Shown: piece by piece, positions 6,961-14,643 of the stretch
Numbering within the stretch: the first letter of the stretch is position 1
Layout: each line of letters opens with the position of its first letter
Virus record (IMG/VR): IMGVR_UViG_3300048833_000310
Span: 1-36,222 of that record
Strand: one strand, 5' to 3'
DNA length: 36,222 bases
From: a virus
The notes under the pieces: generated by a model
Seen by the model: the letters and a program-made list of their open reading frames with translations, nothing else
Told to the model about the DNA's origin: nothing
The model's database searches: none
Position numbers and translations under genes: made by a program

Positions 6961-7884
6961 TCAGGTGGAGACGAGGTAGCTGCCGAAGTTGGGCCGGACC
7001 ACGGCCAGGGCGTAGACCGCGTGGACGTGGAGGATCCAGCCCTGCTGGTCGCCCGAGTACCAGAACTGGATCCGGTAGGTGAGGCCCGAGCCGGGGACCT
7101 GGTAGGAGGTCTCGCGGACCTGCGACTTGTCGCCCATCGGCAGGGTGACGGGCACCAGGGCGATGGCGTGCTTGTTGAAGAAGAGGCCCGCGTAGGTCGA
7201 CCCGGCCGAGGGCTGGGGGACCATCGGGTCGTAGTCGATCTGGGCGCCGTAGGCTGGCATCAGCCGGGCCGTCTGCTGGGCCAGCTCGGCGGCGTTGATG
7301 CCGACCACCGATTCGGAGATGAAGCTCGAATCGGAGATCATGTTCGCGTAGGGGACGTGCCCCGTCACGAAATGCAGGTCGCCCGGCGTGGTGGGGACGC
7401 CGATCCCGACGAGATTCGACCAGGCCGTGCCGAGGTTGGCCCGGCTGAAGGTGTCCGCGCCCCCGGTGATGGAGCTGTGGACGTTGAAGTTGGTCGAGGT
7501 GATCAGGTTCGCGATCGACCGGTTGATCTTCCGGGTCACCGCCTCGATCGCGGGCTCCAGGTAGAGCGTCCGCAGGTCGGCCGGGGTGAGGGCCTGGTCG
7601 AAATCCGGGATCTTGAACGCCTTCGACTTGTTGTTGTTGACCGTCATGGGGACGGTCGTGTGGTCCTGGTCGGTGATCTGGATCGGGCCGTTGCCGATGT
7701 CGATCACGTCCCCCTCGTTGACGGTGGGGATGTTCGCGTTGATCGTCTTCCCGACCCGGCCGGCGACCGGCTGGGGCTGGACGTAGACCTTGCGGACCAG
7801 GCTGTTGCGGAGCATGAGAGGCGACTGGAGCGCGGCGGCGGCCGGCAAAACCAGCGTCTCGAAGAGGCCCGTGGTGGTATTCAC
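6961..7884 (-). CDS. Major capsid protein, P22-coat-like
   Basis: 307 residues with a GTG start (MNTTTGLFETLVLPAAAALQ). The N-terminal helix, then RNSLVRKVYVQPQPVAGRVGKTINANIP and a loop with VTVNNNKSKAFKIPDFDQALTPADL, match the general plan of P22 coat-type HK97-fold capsid proteins: an arm, then a beta segment containing NNN-K, then a conserved helix starting about residue 103 (LRTLYLEPAIEAVTRKINRSIANLI). It follows the scaffold gene directly, as expected. There is no sign of a proteolytic delta domain, consistent with a separate scaffold. It forms the head shell. Confidence 0.8.
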   Translation of the reverse strand: MNTTTGLFETLVLPAAAALQSPLMLRNSLVRKVYVQPQPVAGRVGKTINANIPTVNEGDVIDIGNGPIQITDQDHTTVPMTVNNNKSKAFKIPDFDQALTPADLRTLYLEPAIEAVTRKINRSIANLITSTNFNVHSSITGGADTFSRANLGTAWSNLVGIGVPTTPGDLHFVTGHVPYANMISDSSFISESVVGINAAELAQQTARLMPAYGAQIDYDPMVPQPSAGSTYAGLFFNKHAIALVPVTLPMGDKSQVRETSYQVPGSGLTYRIQFWYSGDQQGWILHVHAVYALAVVRPNFGSYLVST

Positions 7885-7902
7885 GGCTTGTCAGCCTTCA
7901 AC

Positions 7903-8499
7903 TCAGCCCTCGACGCGGACGGCGTTGCCTTTGGCGAACGCTTCGACCAGATCGGGGCGAGCCTGCTGCCATCCCGGGCGGGTGACCTCGTCATCCCGAT
8001 ACTCGACCCGGCTGACAGGGGGGGTGGATGCGCTCCTCCCCGAGCCCGGCGGCGGTGCCGTGGGCGGCGTCCCCTGCTTGCCCTGGGGGGGCGTCGAGGG
8101 GCTGGACGCGAAGGCCCAGGGGTCGGCCTCCTTCGCCGCGTCCAGGGCGGCGTGGAAGTCCTCGGGCTTCGCCGGGGCGTCCCCTGGGGCGAGGTCGAGG
8201 ATCTTGTACAGCTTGTCCGCGTCCTTCGCGTTCGCCCCCTTGGCGATCGCGGCGGCGCGGAAGGTGTCCCGGTGGGCGACGGCCGCGAGCTTCGCGTTCG
8301 CCTCGGCGAGCTGCCGGGCGAGGTCGGAATCGGGGGCCGCCTTCGCCTTCGTGGGCTCGGGCGGGTCGGGCTCGGGGGCGGCCTTGCGGGCCTTGATCCG
8401 GGCCTGCTTGAGGGCCTGGCTCAGGTTCTCGGCCCGCCGCTCGGCCTTCAGTCGCGCGGCGGTGAGATCGTCCAGGAAGGATTGGGTGACTTCGGGCAT
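7903..8499 (-). CDS. Capsid scaffolding protein
   Basis: 198 residues, highly charged and helical. An N-terminal coiled coil (residues 8-45, LTAARLKAERRAENLSQALK) is followed by DLARQLAEANAKLAAVA near residue 60 and a Pro/Gly/Ser-rich disordered stretch at about 130-165. The C-terminus is short (WQQARPDLVEAFAKG). This is the usual composition of scaffolding proteins of the Gp20/P22 kind, and its position between portal and capsid genes is canonical. GAGG lies eight bases upstream of the ATG. It is expected inside procapsids and to leave before DNA packaging. Confidence 0.72.
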   Translation of the reverse strand: MPEVTQSFLDDLTAARLKAERRAENLSQALKQARIKARKAAPEPDPPEPTKAKAAPDSDLARQLAEANAKLAAVAHRDTFRAAAIAKGANAKDADKLYKILDLAPGDAPAKPEDFHAALDAAKEADPWAFASSPSTPPQGKQGTPPTAPPPGSGRSASTPPVSRVEYRDDEVTRPGWQQARPDLVEAFAKGNAVRVEG

Positions 8500-8561
8500 G
8501 GCGGCGGGCCTCGGGCTCCGGGTTCAACGTGGGTGCGCGTGGGTGGGGCGGGTCGGCCAGC

Positions 8562-8876
8562 TCAGGCGGCGGCGACGGGTTCCTTGTCGATCCCCTCGGC
8601 CTCCTTCTGCCGGTCGAGGCCGAGGAGCCGCACGTCGACCTGCTCGATCTCGCCGAGCTTGCCGAAGCGGAACTGGTGGCCGTCGAGCACCAGCGGGCCG
8701 CAACGCTGGATCAACTGGCCGGCATATTTCTCGTTCTCGCCGGACGGGTTGTCGCGGTACTCGCGGAGCCGCTCCATGTCCATCGGGGGCTCGCCGGCCT
8801 TGGGCCCGGGGAGGGGCCGGGGCGAGCGGATCTGGAGTTCCTTGGGCTTCTCGTCGCTCTTGGCTGCCATCGTCAT
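8562..8876 (-). CDS. 104-residue hypothetical protein of the head block
   Basis: Its ATG overlaps the portal stop by four bases (8873-8876), so it is translationally coupled to the portal gene. An internal Met at residue 3 (MAAKSDEKPKELQ) is an alternative start. The sequence is polar and contains a compact segment, GPLVLDGHQFRFGKLGEIEQVDVRLLGLDR, that looks like a small beta-sheet. No known family. Probably a head protein or portal partner. Confidence 0.55.
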   Translation of the reverse strand: MTMAAKSDEKPKELQIRSPRPLPGPKAGEPPMDMERLREYRDNPSGENEKYAGQLIQRCGPLVLDGHQFRFGKLGEIEQVDVRLLGLDRQKEAEGIDKEPVAAA

Positions 8877-10417
8877 TCCTCGGTTTTGGTCTCGGTCTCG
8901 TCGCCGGTCTCGGGCGTCTCGTCGTCGCCCTTCTCTGGTTCCGTGGCGGGCTGGGCGGCCCCCATGAGGGCGGCCCAGGCGCGTTGCCGCTCGGCGATCT
9001 GGGGGGCCATCGCGATCGCGGCCTGGATCGTGGTCCCCCGCAGGCGGGCGAGGCCCTCGAACCCGTCCGTCATCCCCAGCTCCATCTCGCGGGCGAGGGT
9101 GTCGAGGCCCTCGACGCTGGAGGAGTCGACGACCCGGGGCTCGGGCCAGAGGCAGAGGAGCTTCGGCTCGGCGGCGGCGGCCGTCGCGGCCCCGGCCAGC
9201 TCCCAGCCGGCGGCCCCGTACCAGAGGCCGGCGACGGCCAGGCTCACCGCGGCGAGGTCGGTCTCGGTCTCGGCGAAGTCGAGCTGCCGGCCCCGCGTGC
9301 GCTGGACCAGCGGGGCCGCCTTCTTCTCCAGGGCGATGCCAGAGAACTCGGGGGCCGAGTCGGTCCGGACGACGGTGAGGGGGACCTCCAGCTCCTCCAG
9401 GGCCTGGTCGACCGAGGTCTTCAGGTCATACCAGGCGGCCTCGACCCCGAGCTGGGCCTGGAGGAGCCCCAGCTCGGGGGTGATCCCGTTGTCGCCGGCC
9501 TTCGCGGTGGGGTCGGTGGGGAGGTGCAGGAAGCGGCCGACCTGCTTGCGGAGCCTGGCCGACGCGGGCATGCCCCGGGCCCAGCCCCACGGGTTGAGGA
9601 ACTCCTCGACATGCTGGGCGAGGTTCGAAAGCTCGCGGTCGGCGGCGATGTTGCACTCGCGGAGCGGGTTGCCGAGGCCCCCCTCCCAGAAATCCGTCTC
9701 GGCCGGCTCGTTCCGCACGAACACGAACGGGAGGACGCCCGGGTAGGGGGAATCCCCTTCCTCGACCAGCTTCGCCACGCGCTTGCCGGCCGTGTCGTCG
9801 AGGCCCCAGGGCTTCGTGAGGTAGGTGTGGCGTTCGTAGGCCGACCAGAGCCGGTAGCGGGTGACGAGCTTGCCCGGGGCGTCCTTGCCGGCCGGGATCC
9901 GCTCGATCGTGCAGATCGCCCAGGGGTTGATCGGGTCGCCGTCGCGGGTGAAGACGGCGAACTCGTGCCCCTTCCAGAGCCAGTAGCGCAGGGGGCGGGC
10001 CGGGTTGCCCGTGGCCTCGACCTGGATGGCCGCGACATGGTTGAGCGTGGCGGCCCGGTCGGCCGAGCGGAGCCGGGTGTTGACCGCCCCGCCCTTGTAC
10101 GCGATCTCCAGCCAGGCCGAGAGGGCGTCATCGCCCTGGAGGACGCGCGTCGGGCCCGGGTTGTACAGCGGCTCGGCCAGCTTCCGGACGACGGTCCGGG
10201 TGATCCTCGAGTACCGCTTCGGCCGGTCCTCGAACTCCTCCTCGGTCTCGTCGGGCCGGCGCTCGAGGTGGGTGCAGTTGCGGAACTGGTAGAAGTCCTC
10301 ATTGGCCAGGGCGTCGGCCAGCCGCTTCCGCTCTTCCGGCAGGCCGTCGCGCACGGAATCCCCCACCTCCCGCAGGGAGGGGACCGACTCGCGATCGGGG
10401 AAGAGGTCGGCTGGCAT
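8873..10417 (-). CDS. Portal protein
   Basis: 514 residues. The sequence has the length and helix pattern of siphovirus portals: an early helical region with ANEDFYQFRNCTHL and FEDRPKRYSRITRTVVRKLAEPLY, a wing domain (YRLWSAYERHTYLTK), then a long stem-crown helix near residues 290-340 (ELGLLQAQLGVEAAWYDLKTSVDQALEELEVP). The C-terminus is acidic and disordered (EPEKGDDETPETGDE). It lies between TerL plus one small gene and the scaffold, the canonical order. As a dodecamer it forms the DNA channel at one capsid vertex. Its ATG overlaps the previous stop by one base (TGATG). Confidence 0.8.
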   Translation of the reverse strand: MPADLFPDRESVPSLREVGDSVRDGLPEERKRLADALANEDFYQFRNCTHLERRPDETEEEFEDRPKRYSRITRTVVRKLAEPLYNPGPTRVLQGDDALSAWLEIAYKGGAVNTRLRSADRAATLNHVAAIQVEATGNPARPLRYWLWKGHEFAVFTRDGDPINPWAICTIERIPAGKDAPGKLVTRYRLWSAYERHTYLTKPWGLDDTAGKRVAKLVEEGDSPYPGVLPFVFVRNEPAETDFWEGGLGNPLRECNIAADRELSNLAQHVEEFLNPWGWARGMPASARLRKQVGRFLHLPTDPTAKAGDNGITPELGLLQAQLGVEAAWYDLKTSVDQALEELEVPLTVVRTDSAPEFSGIALEKKAAPLVQRTRGRQLDFAETETDLAAVSLAVAGLWYGAAGWELAGAATAAAAEPKLLCLWPEPRVVDSSSVEGLDTLAREMELGMTDGFEGLARLRGTTIQAAIAMAPQIAERQRAWAALMGAAQPATEPEKGDDETPETGDETETKTEE

Positions 10418-10665
10418 CAGGAGAACGCCATGTAGGTGAGCGGCTTGATGGGGATGCCGTACTTCTCGGCGAAGGCCCGGAAGTCGGCGGCGGCCTTCCC
10501 GATCAGGGGGAAGGAGAACTCGAATTCGTCCGTGTGCCCGCGCATGACCAGGATGCCGCCCGGCCGCTCCTCGCCCGAGTCGATCGGTACGGAGATGGGC
10601 GGGCCCAGGGTGGGCTTCCCACTCATCCCGAATTCGCTGATGGGGTTCATCTCGATCGTCTGCAT
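10417..10665 (-). CDS. 82-residue conserved-position protein between TerL and portal
   Basis: The start MQTIEMNPISEFGM overlaps the TerL stop by one base (TGATG), and its stop overlaps the portal start in the same way. GGGAG stands about eight bases upstream, inside TerL. The sequence folds plausibly as beta strands (GGILVMRGHTDEFEFSFPLIG) and one helix (AAADFRAFAEKYG). I do not recognise it. The double overlap shows it is translated together with the packaging genes, so a head-assembly role is likely. Confidence 0.55.
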   Translation of the reverse strand: MQTIEMNPISEFGMSGKPTLGPPISVPIDSGEERPGGILVMRGHTDEFEFSFPLIGKAAADFRAFAEKYGIPIKPLTYMAFS

Positions 10666-12170
10666 CAATCCGGCTCCCATAACGATGCGTTCATGATCAG
10701 CGTGTCGGCCAGGTCCGGCGACCGGCCGAGGCGTTGGGCCATCGCGGCCTTCGGCTCCAGCTCGATCTTCGCCCCGCCGTGCGTGTAGCGGAGGGCCACC
10801 AGCTCTTGCCGCAGGTCGTCGGCGTGGGCCCCGACGACGGCCGCCGGGAGGCAGAACGCGGGCTGCTTGGCGGCGATCGGGTTCGGGGCGGCCCGCCGGA
10901 CGTTGATGATCTGCGGCGGGCCGTCCTCCGCGATCTGGCGGGCCGGCGGCGGGAGGATCCGCTCGCGGTCGGGGTCGAGGCGTTGCCGCAGGGTCCAGGC
11001 CGACCGGGTCCGCTTGTTCTTGCGGCGGGCCCCGCCCTTGCCCGATCCGTAGTAGGGCACCGCGTCCTCGATCCCCAGGGCCTCCAGGTGGCGGGCCATG
11101 TCGTTGCCGGCCCATCCCCCGGCGTCGTAGGTGATCTGGTCGTGGGCGACCCCCCAGCGGGCCGAGAGGCGGCGGGCGAGGTTGGCCAGGGCGACGAGGT
11201 TGAGGTGGGGGTCGGCGACCAGCTCCAGGAGCCCCAGGTCGTCGGCGACCATCGCGGCGGCCCGGTCCCGTCCGGTGCCTTTCGAGAGGTCGAGGGAGAG
11301 CCGCCGGGGGCCCGCGTAGATCCCCTGGGGCCGGACCGCGTTGAAGGCCCGTTCCACCCATTCGGTCGGGAGGAGCTGGTCGAAGTCCTCGTCGGGGAAG
11401 AGGGCGAGGACGCGGGTCCGCCAGTAAAGGCTCGCCTCGCCGTACAGCCGCCGGATCCGGTCGATCCAGGTCTTCGTCGTCAGGCCCGGCTTCAGGCCGG
11501 CGGCCCGGACCTGCTCGTCGGTGAGGGCCGCCAAGGGGCTGTCGAAGGCGGTGAGCCGGAAGCCCGCGTAGCCGGGGGCCCCGGCCGCCGCCAGCTCGTA
11601 CAGGGCCTTGAAGTGCCCCGAGCCGCGGAGCGGGTTGCCCAGGGCGAGGAGGCTCGTGTAGCCGAGGCCCTCGATCGCGTCCCAGATCGGCTGGTCGACG
11701 CCCGAGGACTCATCCACGACAACCAGGATGTTGTCCCCGTGGAACCCGGCGAAATTCTCCGATTTCTTGGCGCTGAACCCGATCGCGTACCACTCGGGGG
11801 CCAGCTCCAGCCGCTGGGGGGTCGCGTTGCCCTCGCTGATGCGTCCGGGGAGCTTGATCTTGCTCCGGGCGAAGGCGGTCTTGACCGCCCCCCAGAGGAC
11901 GCTGACGAGCTGGGCGTTGCTGGCCGAGGTGGTGATGACCTTGGAGTCGGGCCGGGTGAACAGCCACTGGAGGATGGCGGTGGCGGCGTACCAGCTCTTG
12001 CCGACCGCGTGGCCGGCGGGGACGACGGTGATCCGGTTGCGGAGGACGCTCCGGCCGATCAGCTCCTGCTTGTCGTGCAGCGGCGGCCGGCCGAGGATGG
12101 CCTCGTGGAAGAGGCCCGGGTCGTCGTGGCAGTCGGCCAGCAGCTCGGCGACGGCGTCGGCGTCATGCAT
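10665..12170 (-). CDS. terL: Terminase large subunit (packaging ATPase-nuclease)
   Basis: 501 residues. The ATPase Walker A is PAGHAVGKS at 51-59 and Walker B is ILVVVDE at 148-154, with catalytic Glu154. A coupling-motif region lies near 175-180 (LALGNP). The RNase-H-like nuclease domain follows: LSLDLSKGTGRD with Asp294, ITYDAGGW with Asp349, and RSPDLADTLI with Asp486/Asp489, giving the expected acidic triad. The length is normal. It translocates DNA through the portal and cuts it. It overlaps the small terminase frame by eight bases and has no ribosome-binding site of its own, so coupling is likely. Confidence 0.93.
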   Translation of the reverse strand: MHDADAVAELLADCHDDPGLFHEAILGRPPLHDKQELIGRSVLRNRITVVPAGHAVGKSWYAATAILQWLFTRPDSKVITTSASNAQLVSVLWGAVKTAFARSKIKLPGRISEGNATPQRLELAPEWYAIGFSAKKSENFAGFHGDNILVVVDESSGVDQPIWDAIEGLGYTSLLALGNPLRGSGHFKALYELAAAGAPGYAGFRLTAFDSPLAALTDEQVRAAGLKPGLTTKTWIDRIRRLYGEASLYWRTRVLALFPDEDFDQLLPTEWVERAFNAVRPQGIYAGPRRLSLDLSKGTGRDRAAAMVADDLGLLELVADPHLNLVALANLARRLSARWGVAHDQITYDAGGWAGNDMARHLEALGIEDAVPYYGSGKGGARRKNKRTRSAWTLRQRLDPDRERILPPPARQIAEDGPPQIINVRRAAPNPIAAKQPAFCLPAAVVGAHADDLRQELVALRYTHGGAKIELEPKAAMAQRLGRSPDLADTLIMNASLWEPD

Positions 12171-12528
12171 CGGGGGCGGGGAGCCCGATCCGGGCCGCCC
12201 GCCGCTCGCGGATCTCCTGGGCCCGGGCGATCACGTCGATGGTCACGGCCTCGCCCTGGGTTTGCTTGGACCGGGCCAGCTCCAGGCGCTGGGCGTCGAG
12301 TTCGAGCCGCAGCATGTCGATCTCGTAATCCTGGTCCTGCTTGAGGCAGTCCCTGACGACCTTCATCGCGGCCACGCGGGTCCGGTGCTTGGCGATCTTG
12401 CCCTCGGGATGCTCCTCGTCGAGGAGCTGCGTGATCCGCTTCAGGCACTTGATCTTCGCGTCGTCCGAGAGGGGCCAGTTCTGGCGGATCGCCCGCTGCT
12501 CCAGGCGGTCATTCGTCTGCCCGGCCAT
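12163..12528 (-). CDS. terS: Putative terminase small subunit
   Basis: 121 residues, entirely helical by appearance: an N-terminal basic segment (NDRLEQRAIRQNWPLSDDAKIKCLKRITQLL) that could form an HTH, then a long central helix (DYEIDMLRLELDAQRLELARSKQ) suited to oligomerisation. A strong GGAGG ribosome-binding site precedes it. It lies directly upstream of TerL. Small terminases recognise viral DNA and load it on TerL. The assignment rests on position, size and helical oligomerisation pattern. Confidence 0.6.
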   Translation of the reverse strand: MAGQTNDRLEQRAIRQNWPLSDDAKIKCLKRITQLLDEEHPEGKIAKHRTRVAAMKVVRDCLKQDQDYEIDMLRLELDAQRLELARSKQTQGEAVTIDVIARAQEIRERRAARIGLPAPDA

Positions 12529-12739
12529 CCCGGTCCCCCTTCCTCCGATTGGCCTCCCGCAGCTCCTCCCGCAGGGCCCGGATCTCGGCCCGCATGCCGC
12601 GGTTCTCCAGGATCTTGGAGGCGAAGCCGGCCAGGGCCAGGGTCAGGCCGAGCCACCCGACCGGCTGGGCCGGGTCGGCGGCGAAGGCCAGGAAGCCCCC
12701 GCCGATCGTCGCCACGTCTCCGGTCGATGGGTGGCTCAT
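12509..12739 (-). CDS. Small membrane protein with C-terminal coiled coil, lysis candidate
   Basis: 76 residues: a hydrophobic stretch at about 26-42 (PVGWLGLTLALAGFASK), preceded by a weaker one at 10-22, then a charged helix (MRAEIRALREELREANRRK). AAGGA is nine bases upstream. The membrane-then-coil layout resembles small inner-membrane spanins or holin partners. It overlaps the small terminase gene by 20 bases and follows two other membrane proteins. Function within a lysis cassette is inferred. Confidence 0.5.
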   Translation of the reverse strand: MSHPSTGDVATIGGGFLAFAADPAQPVGWLGLTLALAGFASKILENRGMRAEIRALREELREANRRKGDRDGRADE

Positions 12740-12788
12740 GTCTTTAATCCTTGGCTTGAGGTCGGGTCTCGGGTCGGGGCGGGTTTGC

Positions 12789-12974
12789 TCAGGCGTCCTT
12801 GGCCTTGAACGCGAGCCGCAGGTTGCCGTAGGCCGCGACGGCCAGGCCGGCGAGCTGGCCGAGGAGGGCGATGGTCTGCTCGGTCGGGGCGATCCCGCCG
12901 AACGCCGTGCCGAGGGCGATGAGGGCGTAGCCGGCGACGATCACGTAGCCGGCCTGGGTGGTCTTGTCGTTCAA
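12789..12974 (-). CDS. Holin-like protein with two membrane segments
   Basis: 61 residues from a TTG start (MNDKTTQAGYVIV) with GGAG nine bases upstream. Two hydrophobic segments (residues about 9-30 and 34-53) are separated by a short polar turn (APTEQT), and the tail is basic (NLRLAFKAKDA). This matches class II holins in size, topology and charged C-terminus. It starts three bases after the stop of another small two-helix membrane gene. Holins perforate the inner membrane at lysis time. No experimental-type motif exists for this class, so confidence is moderate. Confidence 0.5.
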   Translation of the reverse strand: MNDKTTQAGYVIVAGYALIALGTAFGGIAPTEQTIALLGQLAGLAVAAYGNLRLAFKAKDA

Positions 12975-12977
12975 GGC

Positions 12978-13133
12978 TCAGGACTCCGACCAGAGGTAGA
13001 AAAGCCCGGCGGCGATGGCGACCGCCGCCAACGTGCGGTAGTACCGGCCCGGCCCCCGCGCCCCCTTCCCGGCCAGGCCGAGGAGGAGGATCGCGGGGGC
13101 GCCCAGGCCGGCGAGGAGGATCTCGGGGGTCAT
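12978..13133 (-). CDS. 51-residue two-helix membrane protein, lysis candidate
   Basis: Starts MTPEILLAGLGAPAILLLG, overlapping the previous stop as ATGA. Hydrophobic segments lie at about 4-20 and 33-48 with a basic loop between (GKGARGPGRYYRT), predicting a hairpin. Together with the holin-like gene after it, this may be a holin/antiholin pair, which is inference. It is shorter than most annotated genes and would be missed by length filters. Confidence 0.5.
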   Translation of the reverse strand: MTPEILLAGLGAPAILLLGLAGKGARGPGRYYRTLAAVAIAAGLFYLWSES

Positions 13134-13669
13134 GCTTCCCGCGTGATGGCGTTCTCGGCCCAGAGGCGGGCCTCGTCGGCCCGCATGAAGGCTTGGAACA
13201 AGAGGGGCGTCTCGGGGCAGACTTCGGCCAGGGCCCGCTTGTAGGCGAGCGTTGCGGCCCGGACCTTCTGGAGGTGGCCGACCTGGTCGTTCCGGAGCTT
13301 CCGGGGGAGCGTCTCCCAGGCCAGCCGCTGGGGGTCGGCGAAGCTCAGCTCGACGGGGTCGATCTCGTCGAGCGAGCCGTAATCCTCCTCGTCGATCGCC
13401 GTGGCCGCATGGGCGGCGGGGGCGGCCTTCCATTTCTCCTGGTCGGCCGGGCTCCAGGCGGGGACGAGCTTGGCCGGGGCATCGCCGGGCTCGGGGCTGT
13501 GGGGCCGCAGGGACGCCGGGGGCGAGGGAGGCAGCGGGGGCAGGTAGGCCGGGTTCGGGGCCTGGAAGGGCTCCAGCTCGTCGCCCGGCTCGGGGCGGTA
13601 GGGCCGGAGCCTGGCCGCGCAGTAGTTCGAGTGCATCCCGGGCGGGCAATCGCAAGTCGCCGAAGCCAT
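13130..13669 (-). CDS. 179-residue hypothetical protein opening the late block
   Basis: Starts MASATCDCPPGMHSNYC with AGGAG eight bases upstream. Three early cysteines (residues 6, 8 and 17) are followed by a proline-rich acidic region (about 20-80). A helical C-terminal half follows (WETLPRKLRNDQVGHLQKVRAATLAYKRALAEV). It is the first gene after the 13.7-kb intergenic space and so is probably the promoter-proximal late gene. I see no lysozyme, amidase or peptidase motif. Function unknown. Confidence 0.5.
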   Translation of the reverse strand: MASATCDCPPGMHSNYCAARLRPYRPEPGDELEPFQAPNPAYLPPLPPSPPASLRPHSPEPGDAPAKLVPAWSPADQEKWKAAPAAHAATAIDEEDYGSLDEIDPVELSFADPQRLAWETLPRKLRNDQVGHLQKVRAATLAYKRALAEVCPETPLLFQAFMRADEARLWAENAITREA

Positions 13670-13850
13670 GCGGCCATCTCCTGGTCAGTTCGGGGGTCGC
13701 TGTCGAGGTCGGCCGCTGGGCTCGGGGTCGGCCAGTCAGTCGGGGGCGAGGTCTGGCGGGGCGTCGGAGCGGAAGGGTTTGCGGGTGTGAGTGACCGAGG
13801 CCCGGAGTCCTACCGGGTGGCATGCATGACCAGGGTTCTGTCCCCTCGGT
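13670..13850 (-). promoter_or_regulatory. Probable late promoter region (no gene)
   Basis: About 180 bases with no convincing frame, between a hairpin after the 13884 gene and the first gene of the late block. I see no good TTGACA/TATAAT pair on the minus strand, which would fit use of the phage-encoded sigma factor. The 10-mer GCCAGTCAGT at 13731-13740 has its exact reverse complement in the early plus promoter at 23968-23977. Promoter identity is inferred from gene layout. Confidence 0.35.
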
Positions 13851-13876
13851 CGCCCGGGGCCGCTACGCCCCGGGCG
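13851..13876 (-). terminator. GC hairpin after the 59-residue gene
   Basis: Perfect 10-bp stem (CGCCCGGGGC with GCCCCGGGCG) around a six-base loop, eight bases past the stop at 13884 on the minus strand. There is no U-run. It probably separates the early-left transcript from the late block, either as a weak terminator or as a protective 3' hairpin. Confidence 0.45.
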
Positions 13877-13883
13877 GGTCTCG

Positions 13884-14063
13884 TCAGCGGGCCTTGGCCC
13901 GGCGTCTCAGGGCCGCCAGCTTGCGGCGCTCGAATCGGTTGAGCGGGGGCCGCCGGCCCACGACCAGGTCGCCCTCGAAATCGCCGACCGGGGCCAGGTG
14001 GCAGGCCCGCAGGACGGCGGCGGTGACATCGGAAGGGCCCCGGTACTCTTTGTCGCAGCTCAT
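13884..14063 (-). CDS. 59-residue basic protein
   Basis: Starts MSCDKEYRGPSDVTAAVLRACHL; GAGGAT lies about seven bases upstream of the ATG. The C-terminal third is very basic (NRFERRKLAALRRRAKAR), suggesting nucleic-acid contact. Flanked on both sides by strong hairpins, it may be an independent transcript. No known domain. Confidence 0.5.
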   Translation of the reverse strand: MSCDKEYRGPSDVTAAVLRACHLAPVGDFEGDLVVGRRPPLNRFERRKLAALRRRAKAR

Positions 14064-14090
14064 GGCTCGATCCTCTGTGCCCTCGCCCCG

Positions 14091-14122
14091 CCGGCCCGCC
14101 CCCGAGCGAAGGGGCGGGCCGG
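14091..14122 (-). repeat. 12-bp GC inverted repeat
   Basis: CCGGCCCGCCCC and GGGGCGGGCCGG flank an eight-base loop, about 28 bases upstream of the 14063 start. No U-run on either strand. It may be a terminator remnant or a leader hairpin of the following gene. Confidence 0.4.
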
Positions 14123-14220
14123 GCGGGGGTCGGACGATCGCGGCGAAGGGTATACGGCCGGGAGGGGGGGCCGCATTGGCCACCCGCCTCCCTCCTGGGG
14201 AGTGGTCTCGGTGTGTCGGT

Positions 14221-14265
14221 GGGGCCGGCCCCCGATCGGTCGAAGGCGATCGGAGGGCCGGCCCC
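14221..14265 (-). terminator. Long hairpin (18 bp) directly after the nuclease gene
   Basis: GGGGCCGGCCC pairs with GGGCCGGCCCC and, inside it, CCGATCG pairs with CGATCGG; a single bulged A (14254) lies in one arm and the loop is eight bases. It begins ten bases after the nuclease stop. No U-run follows, so Rho-independent termination would depend on stem strength alone. Confidence 0.5.
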
Positions 14266-14274
14266 GGGCGGGTG

Positions 14275-14643
14275 CTAGTTGGGGAGCGTGGCGTCGGCCG
14301 ACATGGCCAGGGCGAGCAACGCATCTTCGCGCTCGACGATCAGCCGGGCGACCTCGACCAGGTCGTCGCTATGGATCACCGCGAGCCACCCGGGCCGGCC
14401 GCAGTCGCCCAGGGCCAGGATTGGGGTCTTGCCCTCTTTCTTGGCCAGGGCCTTCGTCTTGTCCCAGAGCGTCCGGGCGGCGTGGCGTTTGTGGTGTTTC
14501 GCTTCGATGAACAGTCTTGGATGGGTCGAATCGCTGGCCGACAGCAGGTCCGGCCGGCCGAGCGTGCCGGAGCCGATGTTCCGCAGGCAGCCCCAAAATG
14601 CGGCGACCCGGCGTTCGAAGGCTTTCCAGGCTTTGTCGGCCAT
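14275..14643 (-). CDS. PD-(D/E)XK nuclease (resolvase- or restriction-like)
   Basis: 122 residues. The catalytic core is visible: GRPDLL with Asp32, then LFIEAKH with Glu47 and Lys49, giving D-x14-E-x-K. The rest (HHKRHAARTLWDKTKALAKKEGKTPILAL and GRPGWLAVIHSDDL) resembles small phage nucleases often annotated as endonucleases or Holliday-junction resolvase-like proteins. Its ATG overlaps the methyltransferase stop by one base (TAATG), so the two are made together. Either a branch-resolving nuclease for packaging or a restriction partner of the methyltransferase is possible; the first is commoner in phages. Confidence 0.72.
   Translation of the reverse strand: MADKAWKAFERRVAAFWGCLRNIGSGTLGRPDLLSASDSTHPRLFIEAKHHKRHAARTLWDKTKALAKKEGKTPILALGDCGRPGWLAVIHSDDLVEVARLIVEREDALLALAMSADATLPN

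Noticed and set aside
6391-10435. Overlapping long plus-strand frames opposite capsid, scaffold and portal genes
   Set aside because: The minus strand holds the canonical portal-scaffold-capsid order; the plus frames are Arg/Gly-rich shadows.
14149-14156. GTATAC-type sequences as promoter -10 boxes near 14150 and 18205
   Set aside because: No paired -35 at 15-19 bases on either strand and the second lies inside a gene.
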